Positions 9,001 through 16,839 of a stretch of DNA of 52,767 nt are shown piece after piece. Source of the DNA: a virus. The translations under genes were made by a program, and so were the position numbers. Position 1 is the first letter of the stretch. Each line of letters opens with the position of its first letter. Location of the stretch: the IMG/VR virus record IMGVR_UViG_3300009499_000013, positions 1 to 52,767 of that record, one strand, 5' to 3'. Under the pieces are notes generated by a model, which did not search any database, was not told the origin of the DNA, and saw nothing but the letters and a program-made list of their open reading frames with translations.

Positions 9001-9309
9001 CGCAGAATACACACCTATCAAAAGCCCGCTAGCCCCGCCGATTGATATTGTTGTGTTGCTAGCGGGTACTGTGCTAGCACCAGTATCAAATGGTATGAGT
9101 CTAACTAGAGTTGAGTTAAATTCAATGGTGCCGCCAAGCGTCGCTGATAGCGTGATGTTGCCCATTCCAGCAGACGTGTTATTATTCGTGCCGTATCTTG
9201 AGTCTTGGTCGACAGTTAGATAACCGCCGTTGATGTTATACGTATCACTGCCTCCCTTAGCAGCGAGGGTATCGATATTGACCGCCGTCGTTATAGCATA
9301 TGTGGTCAT
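6076..9309 (-). CDS. Large tail fibre / surface protein
   Basis: The 1,077-residue protein is rich in Thr, Ser, Ala and Gly, with few charged residues, as in trimeric beta-structured fibres. Its N-terminus (AVNIDTLAAKGGSDTYNING, then a YLTVDQDSRYG strand) is a known phage fibre opening. Two copies of a domain of about 65 residues are visible, one encoded about 7480-7700 (TTTAAVTGSAHGLNVND) and one about 7000-7200 (TTTATVTSSLHGLRTGE). A helical collar near the C-terminus contains LQAAQVIDRQ. It heads a three-gene run with the proteins downstream. A host-recognition role is inferred from composition and neighbours. The start is the ATG at 9309. Confidence 0.75.
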   Translation of the reverse strand: MTTYAITTAVNIDTLAAKGGSDTYNINGGYLTVDQDSRYGTNNNTSAGMGNITLSATLGGTIEFNSTLVRLIPFDTGASTVPASNTTISIGGASGLLIGVYSALNVAPTAAGAAMPASGYIKIKQWNSVAFTAGALTGISASATGADIAGWIEIVGVDALTVTVNRLNTFLVRGDWYAIGTTDGSRATTYQIPSNGSSAVYLPGVWVETSASSGVYEFYPCAGSQTALLASIATDAVRGKVCWISTAGLLRFGHDGTNSTGGYIPASGLRIRIPNIFFVCCTAATPTANVLPNATLATRMEFATTGAGVIDIDKACINWYCNFVQPFSVALTNTAILTALVVQEIASPIVWSNIGVGHEAANAQLALNMTLCFAGGTIDTCVFARATLASASTYIVSMADIKEFTFTNVKLFSLAARGNATTGAATITRMASCVWSNTTVGCGRVFLTTCADCSFTTTTYFDVPASTTATTNPMYAFDLVTACTNITIDGLTFGGLTLVQPYNGVLNVGLAGCSNIKLRNIGSYASPLDMGDTRRNNLVWSRITTTAAVTGSAHGLNVNDIVYAIVSSNIAAVTVGAKTVTSVPSADIFTFAALNAGSLSGTLSYYPTMTSTLVALVAGAAADGIEVKRCYTPHLRTNVYTADNSSKNVLFENVMGDYTNAPVFNALNEELKGAFATPSLTAQTSVYGTHWFDCFTGEVYSGSAVPWTRVTTTATVTSSLHGLRTGETVIVSSASSGDTTITRGAKAITVVTASQFTFTCLNAGSTSGTLDVTNATGRVGLMMNESTSDTSDQYTLSGSSAFTSAGGLYMPSVGQQAIFTSPNYFLGHTGFALAEPIMAGGTLTNYNIYYALDRNDGNGFGSGSVSGTFYNMSLPKTGGGGASGASIVTMDVTDGVAPDDYVFGTNVSPGARVVSVLNTRSASIDRPNIGAVSGILRFCHLPNETNINPALGFRKKISLFTSASNATAITSLYSLTLSTTGSRVYQYPLDLVPLTITNLKNPSEVRVFAYNTTSSVAGEESVTSGIFTASIDVTLYPAVDISVLSLGYQNTRFLSQSLGSGLTLQAAQVIDRQYNNP

Positions 9310-9327
9310 GCATTAAACATTATAACA

Positions 9328-11007
9328 TCAAGGATTTTGATAATTTCTTTCTAGAGCAGCGACAAGTGAAATCGTATTAGACGTGCTTCTTGCAATCGTT
9401 CCTTCTGCTCTAACATACTGACCAGTGCTCAAACCGATTGCGATTGCAGTGATTGTTGCATCTGTCGCAGGTGTTCGACCTCCCTGCACGTTTCCATCAT
9501 AGTTAAACGTTCTAGTGATTGTTGATTGACCCAAAATGCTACCTGACATTCGTAGACCAGCGTTATCATTGACGATGACGGCGCCTGATGTTCCGAAATC
9601 GCTACCTGTTCCAGGAAGGTCTGAAAAATACACCCAATAGCTACCACTAGCGTCAGCAGTAAGATTTGAACCAAACTGTAACGATAGCGTTGCTACGAAC
9701 GGGAAACTTCTATCGGTACCACCGTTATCTCTAAATGTCAGTCTGTTCGTGTCAGAGCTATTAAACCCTTCAATGATTACGCCACCGTTTGAGCTACCAG
9801 TCAGCGGATTCGTAGGATTAAGCGTTCCGGCCTCTAGTGTGCTTCCGACGAATCTCAACAAAAGATCAGCAACTGACCCAGTAACGTATGTTCCACCCAA
9901 TGTACCCGTCTGTACATTGATGTTAGCATTCTGTCTAAGACTCCATTGTACCTTTTCGTATATCTCTTCTGCAGAGGGTGCTAATGGCACAGCACGTTGA
10001 ATTGTGTACGACTGACCAAATGATGTGCTTGGAAAGTTCGTTGTCGTTGTCAATCCAAACGGGCCAGGCGTTCCCAAAATAGAATATGTACCCTTATTAG
10101 ACCCAGTGTGGATTGTGAGCGTTCCAGTCGTGTATAGCGACGCTGATATGATTCCAAGCGATGACGAAAATATCGGAGTGCTTCCTGACGTAAAACCATC
10201 AGGACCAGAACATGTTCCTGCATCGATTACGATGCCGAATGACCTCTCACTGTTTGTTGTATCAACGTCTCTCTTATATGATGCGCTGAAGTACTTTATG
10301 TGAATGTTTTGATACGGCTGAGATGATGATATCGCAGTGTCAGCTGCAGTGATGTTAAGGTCAGTCGCAGTGCTAATGGGGAATCGATATGCAATCGAGT
10401 CCATCGACGAAACACCAATGTCGACGAGATTTGCATCATCGTATGTTTGTGCTTGTTCTCGAACGAATAACTTGAATACGTTTCGACGGTCGTAGTCAGA
10501 GCCCTCAGATGTTACTCCATCACCGTCATCGTCTCTAAAAACCTGTACTGCTTGATTAACCTGACCAGTTAATTGAATGTTCGACCCTAGAGTTCCTGTT
10601 GCTTGCTGAAAGTATAACTGGTCATTAGCCTCAATCGTGCCAAGTCCTATGATGCCTGACCATCTCTGTGTAACGTTTCCTAACGTATTTCTTACTGTCC
10701 ATCCACCCGTTCTAATAAGATAACGAGCAGTATCGTTGAACAGGTCCCATCCATCAACAAACTCAAAGCTTTCATCAGTGATGGGCACCATCGGAAAAGG
10801 AAAAGCAGCTAGGTTCTTCGAGTTTGGGTCACTCCGCCACTGTTCCTTTAAGAACGAATACAGACACTTAAGAGTGACGCCATCAGTCGATAAATCTCCG
10901 ACAACGACAAGCTTTATCGTTAGGGTAGATGTGTTGATATACACTTCTGTTGAGTTATCATTCGCTGCGCTGTCTTGAAGTAGGTCTGGGTCAGATATCA
11001 ACGTCAT
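9328..11007 (-). CDS. Tail fibre-like virion protein
   Basis: This 559-residue protein starts MTLISDPDLLQDSAANDNST and has the opening LTIKLVVVGDLSTDGVTLKC with a following LYSFLKEQWRSDP, which I recognise from large virion proteins of aquatic phages. A block with ITDESFEFVDGWDLFN follows. The rest is beta rich, Gly/Thr/Ser heavy, and it ends in a YQNP tail that resembles the YNNP end of the 1,077-residue fibre. The shared C-terminal ending suggests a common attachment or assembly signal (inference). It lies 18 bases upstream of that fibre gene in the same operon. Confidence 0.7.
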   Translation of the reverse strand: MTLISDPDLLQDSAANDNSTEVYINTSTLTIKLVVVGDLSTDGVTLKCLYSFLKEQWRSDPNSKNLAAFPFPMVPITDESFEFVDGWDLFNDTARYLIRTGGWTVRNTLGNVTQRWSGIIGLGTIEANDQLYFQQATGTLGSNIQLTGQVNQAVQVFRDDDGDGVTSEGSDYDRRNVFKLFVREQAQTYDDANLVDIGVSSMDSIAYRFPISTATDLNITAADTAISSSQPYQNIHIKYFSASYKRDVDTTNSERSFGIVIDAGTCSGPDGFTSGSTPIFSSSLGIISASLYTTGTLTIHTGSNKGTYSILGTPGPFGLTTTTNFPSTSFGQSYTIQRAVPLAPSAEEIYEKVQWSLRQNANINVQTGTLGGTYVTGSVADLLLRFVGSTLEAGTLNPTNPLTGSSNGGVIIEGFNSSDTNRLTFRDNGGTDRSFPFVATLSLQFGSNLTADASGSYWVYFSDLPGTGSDFGTSGAVIVNDNAGLRMSGSILGQSTITRTFNYDGNVQGGRTPATDATITAIAIGLSTGQYVRAEGTIARSTSNTISLVAALERNYQNP

Positions 11008-11046
11008 ATCGGGTTAATCACTCCACTGACTAAATAGGCATCGCAT

Positions 11047-14000
11047 CTAGCAACGACTCCACCCACACGAGCTACATGAAACACATCCTTCGCTATAGTG
11101 AAACTTTGTGCCACCACAGCTATCACACTTCTTGACGATGTCAGTCTCTGCACCATCAACGATGTAGCCCTTAAGAACACGTGATAGCACCTTAGCGAAT
11201 GAGAACATATCGCTATCACGGTCGCCCTTCTGCAATTGCTCAACCACCTGCTGTATCGGCGCTCCTTGGCGAAGAGCAAGCGATATCATCCGTGTCATCA
11301 CAGAGTGATTCGGATTATCAAACTGTTCAACGATGTCCTTGATTGTAATATCAGACCCATTGCATATGCGTAGGTCGTATGTCGCGGCCATCGTCTTTCT
11401 TTCGTTCTTGATGATTAGGCCTCTGTCATACTTCTTCGGTATCTCAACGAATCTTGATAAACCGCCGAATATCTCATATGGCTTTTCATCAATCATGCCA
11501 ACTAGTATCGTCCACGCCTCACCCTTGATGTTTGCATGATGAATCTCACATGGAAGCTCTTTCGGCCTTGTCGTCTTTGTCGTCGCTGCAACATCATTTG
11601 TTTTAGCGCTAACGAGAACACCAGCACGGCAACCATCTCGATACACAGTGAAACCCTTACAACCGGTCTTCCATGCACGCATATAGACCTGAGCGACGAC
11701 ATCACGCGTTGTGCTAGCGGGTAGGTTGCACGTCTTGCTGAGGCTATGTTCAATCCAGCGTTGAGCAACTGCTTGAACATCAACAGATGCAACCCAATCA
11801 ACGTCGTTCGACGTCGACATATGATACGGGCTGCTCTTAACATCAGTCAGGCCAGAAACATCTCGCCAATGCTTGAACCCAGGATGAAAAACATCGTACT
11901 CTTGCCACTTGTCGCCCATCGAATCTTCAAAATCAACACGGATACCGACATCATTCTGTGTGAGCTTACGACGACGCACATACTGCAACATGTATGCGGG
12001 TTCAATACCAGACGTCGTCCTAGTCATGAGAGACACAGAGCCAGCAGGAGCAGTCGTTGTGAGACAAATGTTGCGCCGGCCGTATTTCATGAATGCCGCT
12101 CGTGTCTCAGCGTCTGATGCATCTAACAGACGTGAAATGAATTGATGTTTGACCATTCTGCTGACATCACAGATGGGAAATGCACCACGCTCAACAGCTA
12201 GTTGCACAGAGCTCTTGTTGGCTGCGACAGCCAAAGAACGATACAGCTCCTCAATCATGAGGATGCTCTCCTTTGAACCGTATCTGATGTTTAGATATGC
12301 CAATGTATCACCGACACCCGTGAGGCCCAGGCCTGTTCTGCGACCCTTGACACATGCATCCCTAATCTTCTGCCATAGCGCTGTCTCGATTGCTTTGATA
12401 TCATCAGGTTCAGGGTCAGATTCAACCTTCTTGATTATCGCATCGATGTGCTCAATCTCAATGTCGATTAAGTCATCCATCAATCTCTGTGCCTTGACTG
12501 CATGCTCGTTGAACAGCTTCAAGTCGAATGTTGCATCTTCAGTGAATGCATTTCTCACATAAGAAAGAGCATTGACAACGAGCAATCTGCAACTATCATA
12601 AGGACTTAGAACAATTTCACCACAATTTTTTACACACAAACCAGACGCTTGAATGAACTTATCGTCTGGGCTTCCAGATGTAATAACATGATAGTTGTGA
12701 TTATCATCGACAGTAATATTGAACACATCCTCATAACCGAAAAATTCAACACTAACAACCTTGTGGTTATTGATAACCCTGTCTTTAAAAGCAGAAAATC
12801 GCTTGAAACGAAATTCATTAGCAACATGACAGGGTAAGCCATGTTGCTTAGCATAGTTTGTCCATATGCTAACTGTGAGTCGTCCATTTTCTGATAAGGC
12901 TTTTCTTCCGTGCTCTATCAATTCATCATTTGTGACGCCTAAATAACGCCCATTTTTCTCACCTGGATGACTAGCGAAGTTATGTTTTTGTTCAGCAGTC
13001 ATTCTGTGATATGGATTTGCGGCACCGCGCATGCAGTCAGCATGTAATGCTCTATGCTCTTCATGCGTCATTAACTGCAAATTACTGATATTATCATTGG
13101 TGCTATCAAAATCGATATGATGAATTGCGATGTTTTTGGCGTCAACATCTCCATGATAAAACTCATTGATTAATCGATATTGGCGACGATTTCGTTTAGC
13201 TCCTCCAGCCATATCAGCACCAGTATTTGCTACCTGTCGATACCCGTTTGAATTGAATGAATAAAACGGAAAAACACTCATGCCCGCCTTGAGCTTAGAC
13301 AGCTCAACATACTCTAGCGTCTTCAACATTACTTTATGGTCAGGAGTAGCTATCAATGAGCTTCCATCATCAAGAATCAACTTCCAAACCTCTTTCATTT
13401 CTCCAGTTTTTCTAGGATTTCGACCCATTTTTATTTCAACTCGACCCGTCGTAGGATTTGTAGAATAAACGGGAACATCCTGCCCAACATCAGCTAAACT
13501 TTTAATTGAAACAGCATTTCTACCGTCAGCAACAGCTATGAGTGTCTCACCGACGATGCAGGGATTCGTCGAAACAGAACCGAACCCTTCATCTGAAAAT
13601 ATGTCAGCCGGTGTTTCACGCTTGACAGTATCCCAGAACAGAACACCCGGTTCTGCTGCGCTCCATGCTGAGTCAATTATCTTATCCCATATCTGTCGTG
13701 CTTTAACGGTGCGTGTGTAAGTTGGTTCTATTGCGTCAACAGGCCATTGAAGTGTAAAATCGCTATCATCTTCAACGGCTTTCATAAATTCATCTGATAC
13801 ACGAAGAGAGATGTTTGCACCCGTGATTTTTGTTAAGTCTTTCTTGATGTCGATGAACGTCTCGACGTCAGGATGTCTGATGTCAAGAGTAAGCATCAGT
13901 GCGCCGCGGCGGCCACCCTGTGCAACCTCGCGACATGAGTTCGAAAATCTTTGCATGAAAACTGCTATGCCATCAGTTGTTCTAGACGCATTCGACGTGA

Positions 14001-14439
14001 TAAGACCAGCAGGCCTAATTGTTGAGATGTCGAAACCCACACCCCCGCGTCTCTTCATTATCTGAACCTGTTCTTGGTCAGTGTAAAGAATGCCGCCGTA
14101 TGAGTCATACGGCGACTTGATTACAAAACAATTCGACAGGCTTTGTATGCTATAGTCGTTTCCGATTCCAGACATCGGGCTACCCTGTGGAACGATGTAT
14201 CTAAAATCTCGGAGCAGTTCAAATATCTCATCCTCAGACATCGGGTTCGGATACTTCGCCTCAATCCTAGCAAACTCACGTGCCAAACGTCTGTGCATGT
14301 CATCGGGCGTCATCTCAAGTAGTTCATGATTTTCATCACGCAACGCATACTTTTTGATGAACACATCTGCGGCCATCTCATCACCGCCGAAGTACTCAAC
14401 TGATGCAGCTAATGCGTCTTTAAAGGAAACCATCGTCAT
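11047..14439 (-). CDS. nrdJ: Class II (B12-dependent) ribonucleotide reductase NrdJ, interrupted by an intein
   Basis: NrdJ reduces ribonucleotides to deoxyribonucleotides using adenosylcobalamin. The 1,130-residue precursor has the class II pattern: SLSNCFV (redox Cys104), RRGGVGFDIS, and the active-site STNP/CGEI split by an intein at residues 294-605. After the intein come CGEIVLSPYDSC (thiyl-radical Cys606, redox partner Cys617, 11 apart as in the Lactobacillus enzyme) and PAGSVSLMTRTTSGIEP. The C-terminus is a zinc-ribbon tail (CDSCGG, CVSCSSCGWSRC). Spliced length is 818 residues. The ATG at 14439 overlaps the helicase stop (ATGA) and has GAGGATGA just upstream. No NrdA/NrdB pair was seen. 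Confidence 0.93.
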   Translation of the reverse strand: MTMVSFKDALAASVEYFGGDEMAADVFIKKYALRDENHELLEMTPDDMHRRLAREFARIEAKYPNPMSEDEIFELLRDFRYIVPQGSPMSGIGNDYSIQSLSNCFVIKSPYDSYGGILYTDQEQVQIMKRRGGVGFDISTIRPAGLITSNASRTTDGIAVFMQRFSNSCREVAQGGRRGALMLTLDIRHPDVETFIDIKKDLTKITGANISLRVSDEFMKAVEDDSDFTLQWPVDAIEPTYTRTVKARQIWDKIIDSAWSAAEPGVLFWDTVKRETPADIFSDEGFGSVSTNPCIVGETLIAVADGRNAVSIKSLADVGQDVPVYSTNPTTGRVEIKMGRNPRKTGEMKEVWKLILDDGSSLIATPDHKVMLKTLEYVELSKLKAGMSVFPFYSFNSNGYRQVANTGADMAGGAKRNRRQYRLINEFYHGDVDAKNIAIHHIDFDSTNDNISNLQLMTHEEHRALHADCMRGAANPYHRMTAEQKHNFASHPGEKNGRYLGVTNDELIEHGRKALSENGRLTVSIWTNYAKQHGLPCHVANEFRFKRFSAFKDRVINNHKVVSVEFFGYEDVFNITVDDNHNYHVITSGSPDDKFIQASGLCVKNCGEIVLSPYDSCRLLVVNALSYVRNAFTEDATFDLKLFNEHAVKAQRLMDDLIDIEIEHIDAIIKKVESDPEPDDIKAIETALWQKIRDACVKGRRTGLGLTGVGDTLAYLNIRYGSKESILMIEELYRSLAVAANKSSVQLAVERGAFPICDVSRMVKHQFISRLLDASDAETRAAFMKYGRRNICLTTTAPAGSVSLMTRTTSGIEPAYMLQYVRRRKLTQNDVGIRVDFEDSMGDKWQEYDVFHPGFKHWRDVSGLTDVKSSPYHMSTSNDVDWVASVDVQAVAQRWIEHSLSKTCNLPASTTRDVVAQVYMRAWKTGCKGFTVYRDGCRAGVLVSAKTNDVAATTKTTRPKELPCEIHHANIKGEAWTILVGMIDEKPYEIFGGLSRFVEIPKKYDRGLIIKNERKTMAATYDLRICNGSDITIKDIVEQFDNPNHSVMTRMISLALRQGAPIQQVVEQLQKGDRDSDMFSFAKVLSRVLKGYIVDGAETDIVKKCDSCGGTKFHYSEGCVSCSSCGWSRC
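12625..13560 (-). mobile_element. NrdJ intein with HNH homing endonuclease domain
   Basis: The intein spans residues 294-605 (312 aa) of the NrdJ precursor. It begins with Cys (CIVGETLIAVADG, block A). Block B is SSLIATPDHKVM. An HNH-type endonuclease lies in the centre (IAIHHIDFDSTNDNISNLQ, then HEEHRALH). Block F is VFNITVDDNHNYHV and block G is GLCVKN followed by the +1 Cys. It sits between Pro and Cys of the NPCGE active-site motif, so the radical cysteine is also the splicing +1 nucleophile. The penultimate residue is Lys instead of the usual His. All other splice elements look intact, so it is probably active. Confidence 0.92.
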
Positions 14440-15695
14440 TCATCCTCACCAGAGCTTGAACCATTGGCTACCTTGTTGATGCTTCTTAAAGACACCATCC
14501 TGTCTGCTGAGACCTGCTCCCATTTGTCTTTAAGGAGCTGTTTCATTCCTGTGTCTGCACTCATTTGGAAATCCTCTAAATCAACGTTCGCGTCAAGCAC
14601 TTCAATGATTGAGCGTGATGTGTCTATCTTACCAGGAAAAATGATGCCGTCCTTACCGAGTCTGCTTTTTGGAATGAAAATGTTGCAGAGACCCTTCGCC
14701 TTCTGTATCGGTTTCCTAGATAATGAGATGATGAAATCACAAATCATCGCCTTACCATAGCTTTCTGATATCTTGTCTAGGCCGACGACATCAGTGTCAG
14801 AACCATCGCGATTCACCTGACTCGCTGTCCAGATTGGAACATTGAGCTCCATTGCAAGTGTGCGCAGCTCTTCATAAACCAGCTTAAGCTCATGTCGAAG
14901 AGAATCAAACTGCCTAGATGACCTCATGATGTCAGCGTAGTCAATGATGATTACGTCAGGCCTAAATGACTTTGTGATTGCGAGCTTTTCGATGTGCGCC
15001 TTCAGCATCATGATTGTAGCCGTGCTGGTTGGATACTCCTTAATGATTAAACGACCCCAGTTAGACTTGTTCGATTCATAATGCGTTCTGATGAACTCTT
15101 TTTCATCAGGCACATCAGTCGCACTCACATTTGAGAGGTTTGAGTCATATCGGATACCGACCTTCTTCTCAGAAAGCTCGAACGTATAATGAAGAACATT
15201 TCGACCAGACTTCACAGCATTCGCTCCCAACTGAACGAGAAAATGTGAATTATGAGAAAGAATGTCATTCGTGTAAAAGCAATGAGTATCAGCAACTTGT
15301 AAATCAAATAGGGACTCATTTTCAATAACTGTCTCATTCGATTCAACAACAACTGCCGTATAGCCACCCCTAACAACTATTAAATCACCTTTAATAACAT
15401 TTTGTGCATACTTCCATCCGACAGTTGTTAAAACATTATGTTTAAATGCACACTCAAGCGACATTGCACCAAGCATTTCATGCATAACAGTAAGTCGCCA
15501 TATTGGAAGATGCTCTGTTTTTCTGAAACCCTCAACTTGCTTAAAACAATCATTTTTCGTAGAAGCATCATACGATAAAATTTGTATATCGAAATTTGCT
15601 GACACTTCAATGTTTTCACCAGAAATCTTAAGCTCATCAAAGAGCGCACTCAAACTAACATCACGTTCAACAATATTACGGCTGATTGATAGCAT
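14436..15695 (-). CDS. Replicative helicase (gp41/DnaB-type), C-terminal half with IntC of a split intein
   Basis: The protein of about 419 residues joins an N-terminal intein half (149 aa) to the helicase C-terminal half (270 aa). The intein part ends HCFYTNDILSHN, and the extein begins at Ser (SHFLVQLGANAVKSG). This completes the Walker A motif started in the other gene. Walker B is in RPDVIIIDYADIMR, followed by the IWTASQVNRDGS block of RecA-fold helicases. The start is the ATG at 15695, with GAGGTTAAAA directly upstream; a longer reading frame reaches 15773 but would overlap the endonuclease gene more and lacks this signal. Joined exteins total about 482 residues, the normal gp41 size. 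Confidence 0.92.
   Translation of the reverse strand: MLSISRNIVERDVSLSALFDELKISGENIEVSANFDIQILSYDASTKNDCFKQVEGFRKTEHLPIWRLTVMHEMLGAMSLECAFKHNVLTTVGWKYAQNVIKGDLIVVRGGYTAVVVESNETVIENESLFDLQVADTHCFYTNDILSHNSHFLVQLGANAVKSGRNVLHYTFELSEKKVGIRYDSNLSNVSATDVPDEKEFIRTHYESNKSNWGRLIIKEYPTSTATIMMLKAHIEKLAITKSFRPDVIIIDYADIMRSSRQFDSLRHELKLVYEELRTLAMELNVPIWTASQVNRDGSDTDVVGLDKISESYGKAMICDFIISLSRKPIQKAKGLCNIFIPKSRLGKDGIIFPGKIDTSRSIIEVLDANVDLEDFQMSADTGMKQLLKDKWEQVSADRMVSLRSINKVANGSSSGEDE
15249..15695 (-). other. Split intein, C-terminal part (IntC)
   Basis: The segment of 149 residues holds a block-B-like SLECAFKHNVLTTVGW followed by IKGDLIVV, block F (LFDLQVADTHCFYTND) and block G (ILSHN, then Ser+1). Because block B is here and not in the N-terminal half, the break lies between blocks A and B, earlier than in most known split inteins (for example DnaE or gp41-1), and similar to the atypical AceL-TerL and VidaL types. 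The first 35 residues are extra sequence before the FDIQILSYDASTKND strand. Confidence 0.85.
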
Positions 15696-16839
15696 TTTTA
15701 ACCTCAAAAATAACTTCTGACCGACGATAACACCAATCTTTACCACGCACAACGATAACGTTATAGCCAGCATCAGTTAATGCTTTTAGTTTTAAGTTGT
15801 CATGTTCCCACATCTGTTTAGCGGTTAATTTTGTGCGTGGATGAACCCATGTAGGAGAAAATGCGTCTGCATGTGGATGCCAAAATTCTCCCATATATTC
15901 GACGATAACACGTTTAACGGGAAAAACAATATCACAGTTATATGTTAAAACTCTTATATTTGTTTCAATAAGCTCATCACAAAATTGTTCTTTTAAAACG
16001 TTTTGAAGCTCAATTTCACCAGATGAACGATTATAAAATGCTTTAGGCATATTTGCAGCAATCTGTTCTTTAACGTCAGCTGTGTGATGTTTCCCAAACA
16101 TCGGATGCTTTTCATTCGTGCGTCCGTAACATGGCGTTAGTTTAACTGCTTCATCAATAGAAATACCAGCTCTTGTTGCAATTGATACTAATGACATCGG
16201 ATTTTTATCACCCAACATCGCTTCAGAGCGTGCATTAAGAGTTTCAGGTTTATTGTTTTGACAAAGACTAGCTTTAATTTGAAACTCTTTAACACACTCT
16301 TTTGCTTCGTCAAATGAAAACCCTTTTCTTACCCAATGTTTTATTTCTGACGGAAACGAGCGCCAATCAAGAAAGGCAGCTCGTACAGTCGGGTCTTTAA
16401 ATTTTTCTTTAGCATTTTTTGAAGCTTTTTCTCTATCTTCTGTTGCTGTTCTTTGAATAATGCAGTTAGGATATTTTAGCTTATACTCTTTGCCTGTAAT
16501 GTTATGTCTTCTATTAATGTGAGACACAATAGATGAAGCAGTCTCAAATCCACAAATTTTACATACGATTTTATCAGTCCAACAGCGATTTTCTTTAGCT
16601 TCTTTTGCAGCAATGTTTTTTCTATAAACAGAATTATAGTCTCGTCTGTCATCACTCATCTTTTGCTTAACAGCATCAGAAAATCGAAATACAACTTTCG
16701 CTGGATATAAAAGTTTATACTCAGCAATCGTTATGTTGTGTCGCTTAATGATATGTGTTATTAAATTGCTGTCTGCTTCAAATCCACAGATAGCACATGA
16801 TAACGTATCAGACCAGCTCATCATCTTCTCGAATATCAC
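15676..16839 (-). CDS. Free-standing homing endonuclease (Vsr/EDxHD-like) inside the fractured helicase
   Basis: The 387-residue protein begins with two copies of a C2H2 finger unit: CAICGFEADSNLITHIIKRH and a second near residue 95 starting CKICGFETASSIVSH. Each is followed by (I/K)EYKLxYP. The middle has nuclease-associated DNA-binding motifs (GRTNEKHPMFGKHHT). The C-terminus resembles Vsr-like PD-(D/E)xK nucleases (SGEIELQNVL, CDIVFPVKRVIVEYMGEFWH, EHDNLKLKAL). This matches the endonuclease family known from fractured genes with split inteins. The start is a GTG at 16839 with GAGGA nine bases upstream; ATGs at 16824 and 16821 are alternatives. It overlaps IntN by 32 and IntC by 20 bases. 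Confidence 0.87.
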   Translation of the reverse strand: MIFEKMMSWSDTLSCAICGFEADSNLITHIIKRHNITIAEYKLLYPAKVVFRFSDAVKQKMSDDRRDYNSVYRKNIAAKEAKENRCWTDKIVCKICGFETASSIVSHINRRHNITGKEYKLKYPNCIIQRTATEDREKASKNAKEKFKDPTVRAAFLDWRSFPSEIKHWVRKGFSFDEAKECVKEFQIKASLCQNNKPETLNARSEAMLGDKNPMSLVSIATRAGISIDEAVKLTPCYGRTNEKHPMFGKHHTADVKEQIAANMPKAFYNRSSGEIELQNVLKEQFCDELIETNIRVLTYNCDIVFPVKRVIVEYMGEFWHPHADAFSPTWVHPRTKLTAKQMWEHDNLKLKALTDAGYNVIVVRGKDWCYRRSEVIFEVKNAINQP

